From: Flavobacterium succinicans
GTDB taxonomy: Bacteria; Bacteroidota; Bacteroidia; Flavobacteriales; Flavobacteriaceae
DNA: 64,000 nt
Reading direction: 5' to 3'
NCBI RefSeq assembly: GCF_001662485.1
Contig: NZ_JMTM01000046.1
Span: 124,001-188,000 of the forward strand
Positions 59,630 to 64,000 of this stretch are shown one piece after another (the stretch's first letter is position 1; each line of letters starts with the position of its first letter). Position numbers and translations under genes: made by a program. The notes beneath the pieces were generated by a model. It did no database searches. It worked only from the letters and a program-made list of their open reading frames with translations, and had not been told where the DNA came from.

Positions 59630-60184
59630 TTATGCTTCAGTTGTTTCGTTATTCTCTTCTGCAGCTGGAGCTTCTTCAGCTTCAACTTCAGCAACTTCTT
59701 CAGCAGGAGTTGCAGCAGCAATAGCAGCAGCCTCAGCTTCAGCTTGTGCAGCTAAACGTTTTGCGTTAACTTCTTGTTCTGCTTTCAAAGCTTTTGCTTT
59801 ATCAGCAGCTTGAGCTTTAGTCAAACCTTCTTTTTTAGCAACAACTTTGTTTGCTTTTTCCTCTAACCAAGCGGCTAATTTAGCATCTGCTTGTTCTTGA
59901 GTCAAAGCACCTTTGCGAACACCTCCATCTAGGTGGTGTTTCAATAAAGCACCTTTGTAAGAAAGAATTGCTTTAGCAGTATCGGTTGGTTGAGCACCAT
60001 TGTGCAACCATTTTACTGCACTATCCAAATTTAATTCGATAGTTGCTGGGTTAGTGTTTGGATTGTAAGTACCGATTTTTTCTAAGTATTTACCATCTCT
60101 TTTTGAGCGAGCATCTGCTGCTACAACCCAGTAAAAAGGTTTTTGTTTTTTACCGTGTCTTTGTAATCTAATTTTTACTGACAT
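59630..60184 (-). CDS. rpsP: 30S ribosomal protein S16 with long C-terminal tail
   Basis: Residues 1-80 are S16 (VKIRLQRHGKKQKPFYWVVA, DGKYLEKIGTYNPNT, LNLDSAVKWLHNGAQPTDTA). Residues 100-184 form a Lys/Ala- then Glu/Ala-rich tail (EEVAEVEAEEAPAAEENN), about twice the length of the E. coli protein; tails of this type occur in Bacteroidetes. It heads the rpsP-rimM operon; a gap of about 190 bases to the divergent lipoprotein gene holds its promoter. Confidence 0.95.
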   Translation of the reverse strand: MSVKIRLQRHGKKQKPFYWVVAADARSKRDGKYLEKIGTYNPNTNPATIELNLDSAVKWLHNGAQPTDTAKAILSYKGALLKHHLDGGVRKGALTQEQADAKLAAWLEEKANKVVAKKEGLTKAQAADKAKALKAEQEVNAKRLAAQAEAEAAAIAAATPAEEVAEVEAEEAPAAEENNETTEA

Positions 60185-60378
60185 AATCTTGTGATTAAAT
60201 TTTGAGGTACACGACCTCGATTAATTAAGGGTGCAAAGATACATTTTTTATTTAAAAAAACTAAAATGAACTTATATTATTAAGTGGTAGAATTTTAATC
60301 CCAAATTGCAAACTGTTTTTTGATGGTTTGAAGAGAAAAAAGAATAGATTTGTAATCCCTATTTGTTATTGGTGTCAA

Positions 60379-60849
60379 ATGAAAAAAGTCTTATTGGTTG
60401 TTCTTCTGTCTTTGTTTATGAGCTCATGTTCTGATGATGTTGTTTTTAATAATCCTTCGGTTCAGGGATTGAAGAACAATGTTTTTTGGCGTGCTCTTCA
60501 GAGTAAAGCTACTTTGGCTAAAGATGGGACAATAGTGGTAGAAGCTGTTACTTTAAAGGAAACCTTGATGTTGCATCTCTCTTCCACTCAAGTAAATACT
60601 TATGTGTTGGATAATAATGCCAGTGATTACGTTTCGTTTACTTCACGTGAAACAACTCCTGTAACTGCTCTTACTACTCAGAATGGAAAGGGAACAGGTA
60701 AAATCACCATTACCGAATACGATGCATTAAAAAAAACGATTAGTGGAACTTTTACTTTTGTAATTCCTTATGCAACAAAGAATCCTCAAGAATCTAAAGA
60801 ATTTTATTTTTCGCAAGGTGTTTTTTACAAAGTTCCAGTATCTCCATAA
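60379..60849 (+). CDS. lipoprotein, DUF6252 type
   Basis: This is a lipoprotein of 156 residues from ATG 60379 (signal MKKVLLVVLLSLFMSSC, then SDD). The body is beta-rich: NNVFWRALQSKATLAKDGTI, KETLMLHLSSTQVNTYVLD and KITITEYDALKKTISGTFTF, which fits DUF6252, a Flavobacteria-typical domain of unknown role. A longer frame starts at 60328 but would bury the signal peptide. Confidence 0.78.
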   Translation: MKKVLLVVLLSLFMSSCSDDVVFNNPSVQGLKNNVFWRALQSKATLAKDGTIVVEAVTLKETLMLHLSSTQVNTYVLDNNASDYVSFTSRETTPVTALTTQNGKGTGKITITEYDALKKTISGTFTFVIPYATKNPQESKEFYFSQGVFYKVPVSP

Positions 60850-61000
60850 GTGAAGACTTTGACGAAATAGTCTAGTTATTAATTTGTTACAGGACTTATG
60901 AAAATGCTTTTTTTTCATAATTATTGCATAAATATTTTAATTGATAGTAGATTAGAATAAAATAAGACTACATTTGTTGCATTATTATAAATAAGTACTT

Positions 61001-61342
61001 ATGAACATTTTTGTTGGAAGTCTTCCATTCAGTATTGAGGAAGCAGATTTAAGAGAGTCTTTCGAGGCGTACGGAGCAGTAGATTCAGTTAAAATTATTA
61101 CTGATAAATTTACTGGTAGAAGTAAAGGGTTTGGTTTTGTTGAGATGCCAAACGACGCGGAAGCTCAAAAAGCAATTGACGAATTAAATGGTGCTACTGT
61201 TCAAGGTCGTGCAATTGTGGTAAACAAATCTGAGCCAAAACCAGAAGGCGAAAGAAGAAGTTTCAACAACAACCGTGGTGGAGATTCACGCGGAGGTTAC
61301 GGAAACAACCGCGGTGGTGGTGACAGAGGAGGAAGATATTAA
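61001..61342 (+). CDS. glycine-rich RRM RNA-binding protein
   Basis: This 113-residue protein has one RRM (1-80): RNP2 IFVGSLPF and RNP1 KGFGFVEM are intact. The tail is Arg/Gly-rich (NNRGGDSRGGYGNNRGGGD). Such proteins act as cold- or stress-linked RNA chaperones in Bacteroidetes and cyanobacteria. It stands alone and ends at a strong terminator. Confidence 0.93.
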   Translation: MNIFVGSLPFSIEEADLRESFEAYGAVDSVKIITDKFTGRSKGFGFVEMPNDAEAQKAIDELNGATVQGRAIVVNKSEPKPEGERRSFNNNRGGDSRGGYGNNRGGGDRGGRY

Positions 61343-61358
61343 TATTTTTTTCTAGTAT

Positions 61359-61396
61359 AAAAAAAGGGAACAATTGAAAAATTGTTCCCTTTTTTG
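61359..61396. terminator. bidirectional terminator after the RRM gene
   Basis: AAAAAAGGGAACAATT and AATTGTTCCCTTTTTT form a long stem with T and A runs either side; it serves the RRM gene and the converging leuB. Confidence 0.92.
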
Positions 61397-61426
61397 TTAT
61401 TTACTTTTCTTTCGATTGAAAGCGAT

Positions 61427-62488
61427 TTATAAATTGGCCACTAACCAATCTCCCACTTCGCTAGTTTTATAGGCTTTACTTCCTTTGGCAGCTAAGTCTT
61501 CGGTGACAATACCTTCTTCTAAAGATTTGTTGACTACGGCTCTTATAGCTTGCGCTTCTTCTTTTAATCCAAAGGCATCTTCAAACATCATTGCGGCAGA
61601 TAAAATAGTAGCCAATGGGTTTGCGATGTTTAGTCCTGTTGCTTGTGGATACGAGCCGTGAATAGGTTCGTATAATGAAGTGTGTTCACCAACAGAAGCC
61701 GAAGGCATTAATCCCATTGAACCTGAAATAACAGAAGCTTCATCGGTTAAAATGTCTCCAAATAAATTTTCAGTAATCAATACATCGTAAGAGTTAGGCC
61801 ATTGCACCAAACGCATAGCGACAGCATCTACAAATTCATAACTCACTTCTACTTCTGGATAGTCTTTGGCCATAGCTTGAACCGTTTCTCTCCAAAGGCG
61901 AGAAGTTTCTAAAACATTGGCTTTATCTACACAGCATAATTTCTTAGAACGCGTCATTGCTAATTCGAAACCTTTTTTAGCCAAACGTTGTACTTCGGCT
62001 CTGGTGTACACACAATTGTCAAAAGCAGTTTCGCCATCGTCTCTTCTTCCTTTTTCACCAAAATAAATTCCACCAGTAAGTTCTCTCAAGAAAACCAAAT
62101 CTGTTCCTTCGATACGCTCTCTTTTTAAAGGTGAATTGTCAATCAATGACGGAAAAGTAAACGTTGGACGTACATTAGCAAACAATCCTAGTTTTTTACG
62201 CATTAATAATAACCCTTGCTCAGGACGAACGGGTGCACTTGGGTCATTGTCGTATTTTGGATGACCGATTGCGCCAAACAAAACCGCATCGGCTTTCATG
62301 CATATTTCGTGTGTTTCGTCTGGATAAGGCACGCCAACGGCATCAATAGCACAAGCACCTGTTAAGGCAGGTGTCCAAGTGATGTCGTGATTGAATTTTT
62401 TGGCAATAGCATCCGAAACTTTTACAGCTTCGTTGATGACTTCTGGTCCGATGCCGTCTCCGGCTAAAAGGGCAATATTTAATTTCAT
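61427..62488 (-). CDS. leuB: 3-isopropylmalate dehydrogenase
   Basis: This NAD-dependent decarboxylating dehydrogenase has 353 residues and catalyses the third step of leucine synthesis. It has the start LNIALLAGDGIGPEVINEAV, the substrate loop LLLMRKKLGLFANVRPT, FLRELTGGIYFGEKGRR with the catalytic Tyr region, and YEPIHGSYPQATGLNIANPL. The start is ATG 62488; the frame is open to 62524, but the earlier residues do not belong to the family. It follows the LeuA-type gene on the same strand. Confidence 0.94.
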   Translation of the reverse strand: MKLNIALLAGDGIGPEVINEAVKVSDAIAKKFNHDITWTPALTGACAIDAVGVPYPDETHEICMKADAVLFGAIGHPKYDNDPSAPVRPEQGLLLMRKKLGLFANVRPTFTFPSLIDNSPLKRERIEGTDLVFLRELTGGIYFGEKGRRDDGETAFDNCVYTRAEVQRLAKKGFELAMTRSKKLCCVDKANVLETSRLWRETVQAMAKDYPEVEVSYEFVDAVAMRLVQWPNSYDVLITENLFGDILTDEASVISGSMGLMPSASVGEHTSLYEPIHGSYPQATGLNIANPLATILSAAMMFEDAFGLKEEAQAIRAVVNKSLEEGIVTEDLAAKGSKAYKTSEVGDWLVANL

Positions 62489-62556
62489 GAGTTGGAAATT
62501 GTGATAGTTATGTAATGAATCCAAAGGGTTAAGATTTGGAGTTTTATTTTTGTAAT

Positions 62557-64000
62557 TTATACGGTTATAACATTAAGCATTTTTTGCGTAGCTACAATGG
62601 CTGCTACCGTTTGGTCGGAGTCTAATCCTCGTGTTTTGAATTCTTTTCCGTTTGCTGTCCAAGTGATAACAGTTTCACACAAAGCATCGGAGCTACTTCC
62701 TGGAGGTATTCTTACGGCATAGTCGATGAGCTTAGGTAAAGTCATTTTTTTGCTTTTGTAAATTTTGTTCAGGGCATTCATAAAAGCATCAAATTGTCCA
62801 TCGCCTTGTGCGTTTTCTTCGATTATTTCTCCATCAATTTTAAGGCAAAGTGTGGTTGAAGGGCGCATTCCTTTAGCATGAACCAAAACATAGGATTGCA
62901 CCACAACACGTTCTTGATAGGACTGACTATCTAAAACATCGGAAATGATGTAAGGCAAATCTTCTTTGGTGACCGTTTCTTTTTTGTCACCCAACTCGAT
63001 AATGCGTTGTGTAACGAGTTTTAAATCTTCTGCATTGAGCTGTAGTCCAAGCTCTTGAAGGTTTTTTTCGATATTGGCTTTGCCGGATGTTTTTCCAAGC
63101 GCATATTTTCGTTTTCTTCCAAAACGCTCTGGCAATAAGTCGTTGAAATATAGATTGTTTTTGTTGTCTCCATCAGCATGAATACCCGCGGTTTGAGTAA
63201 AAACATTGTCTCCAACTATGGGTTTGTTCGCTGGAATTCTATATCCAGTAAAAGTTTCTACAAGTTTGCTAACCGAGTATAGAGATGTTTCTTTGACATT
63301 GATTTTTACTTGAGGTAAAAAATCATTGATAACGGCAACGGTACTCTCCAAAGGAGCATTTCCAGCACGTTCTCCCATTCCATTTACAGTAACGTGTAAA
63401 CCGCTGATTCCTGCTTTTAAGGCTTCCATGACATTGGCAACACTAAGATCATAATCGTTATGCGCATGAAAATCGAAGTGAATGTCAGGGTACTTTTGTG
63501 TGATTTTAGAAATGAATTCAAAAGTATCCGAAGGAATTAAAACGCCCAGCGTATCCGGAAGTAAAATTCTTTTAACGGGTTGCTGCGTGATAAAGTCCAA
63601 ATATTGAAATACGTACTCAGGCGAATTGCGCATCCCATTGCTCCAATCTTCTAGATAAACATTGGTAGCGATTCCGTTTTGATTCGCGAGTTCGATTGCT
63701 TGAGCAATTTCTTCAAAATGCTGTTCAGGTGTTTTTTTTAACTGGTGAGTTAAGTGATTCAAAGAACCTTTCGTTAAAAGATTTTGAACTTTGGCACCCG
63801 CTTTCTTCATCCATTCAATAGATATTCCGCCATCTACAAAAGACAAAACTTCTATTTTGTCAGTATAACCTTTTGTAGCCGCCCAATCCATAATGCCTTT
63901 TACACCTTGAAATTCTCCTTCACTCACGCGAGCCGAAGCAATTTCGATGCGATCAATATGCAATTCTTCTAAAAGTAATTGAGCAATGGTTAGTTTTTCA
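62557..64000 (-). CDS. 2-isopropylmalate/citramalate synthase family, 5' part missing
   Basis: The frame is open to the window edge, so the start is outside. Visible is the end of the TIM barrel: EKLTIAQLLLEELHIDRIEI, then FHAHNDYDLSVANVMEALKA with the metal-binding His-x-His, NGMGERAGNAPLES, GIHADGDNKNNLYFND (LeuA-type), and a C-terminal regulatory domain (from about residue 360). It condenses acetyl-CoA with a 2-oxo acid. Whether the acceptor is 2-oxoisovalerate (leucine) or pyruvate (isoleucine) cannot be settled here. It lies before leuB on the same strand. Confidence 0.88.
   Translation of the reverse strand, partial: EKLTIAQLLLEELHIDRIEIASARVSEGEFQGVKGIMDWAATKGYTDKIEVLSFVDGGISIEWMKKAGAKVQNLLTKGSLNHLTHQLKKTPEQHFEEIAQAIELANQNGIATNVYLEDWSNGMRNSPEYVFQYLDFITQQPVKRILLPDTLGVLIPSDTFEFISKITQKYPDIHFDFHAHNDYDLSVANVMEALKAGISGLHVTVNGMGERAGNAPLESTVAVINDFLPQVKINVKETSLYSVSKLVETFTGYRIPANKPIVGDNVFTQTAGIHADGDNKNNLYFNDLLPERFGRKRKYALGKTSGKANIEKNLQELGLQLNAEDLKLVTQRIIELGDKKETVTKEDLPYIISDVLDSQSYQERVVVQSYVLVHAKGMRPSTTLCLKIDGEIIEENAQGDGQFDAFMNALNKIYKSKKMTLPKLIDYAVRIPPGSSSDALCETVITWTANGKEFKTRGLDSDQTVAAIVATQKMLNVITV

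Overview
The window reads as chromosome of a Flavobacteriaceae bacterium, most likely a Flavobacterium. The DNA is AT-rich. Promoters carry the Bacteroidetes-type -7 box TAnnTTTG, with TTG about 18-20 bases upstream where a -33 box can be seen, and Shine-Dalgarno sequences are mostly absent. The gene content fits as well: four TonB-dependent receptors, SCNDD-type lipoproteins, HmuY, a CrtY-type lycopene cyclase, DUF6607/DUF6686-like genes and a ribosomal protein S16 with a long Ala/Glu tail. I saw no tRNA, rRNA, CRISPR array, integrase or transposase.

Layout: (1) 1-3565, the end of a YbjQ-type protein, an M13 metalloendopeptidase and a SCO1-like copper protein. (2) 3809-12400, iron and manganese: feoA-feoB, a FecA-like receptor, a 41-residue FeoB-associated peptide, a toxin-antitoxin-like pair, and mntH (Nramp fused to UspA) with a DtxR/MntR-type regulator. 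(3) 11990-18957, a zinc block: a Fur-family regulator (Zur candidate), a MerC protein, a COG0523 GTPase, two lipoproteins (one AztD-like) and a TonB receptor; three GCAAC-type palindromes mark the likely Zur regulon. (4) 19243-21016 and 28222-34318, two arrays of AT-rich accessory genes that start with the same roughly 69-base leader; most units are closed by their own inverted repeat. The second array carries an AAA15 ATPase plus RloB pair, a likely anti-phage system. (5) 23116-27719, a haem locus (HmuR-like receptor, HmuY, DUF6607, DUF6686). (6) 34737-39631, lycopene cyclase and a second zinc-type locus (His/Cys-rich protein, ZnuD-like receptor, lipoprotein paralogous to the one in block 3). 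(7) 39864-43444, housekeeping (HPF, TrmB, LysE, ATL). (8) 43456-52120, an NtrC-type two-component pair divergent from a MacAB-TolC-like exporter. (9) 52247-64000, Fe-S carrier genes, ferredoxin, a glutaryl-CoA dehydrogenase-like enzyme, TrmN6, a broken four-helix-bundle gene, S16-RimM, an RRM protein and leucine/isoleucine genes.

How it works together: roughly half the window is metal economy. Operator-like palindromes split into three classes: GCAACA..TTGC at the zinc genes, TTTAGA-4-TCTAAA at mntH and two receptors, and TTTAGA-5-TCTAAA at the FecA-like and HmuR-like receptors. Four copies of a dispersed hairpin element and a 143-base tandem repeat lie between genes, two of the hairpin copies just ahead of the array leaders. 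The least explained structure is the pair of leader-started arrays whose units carry gene-specific inverted ends.
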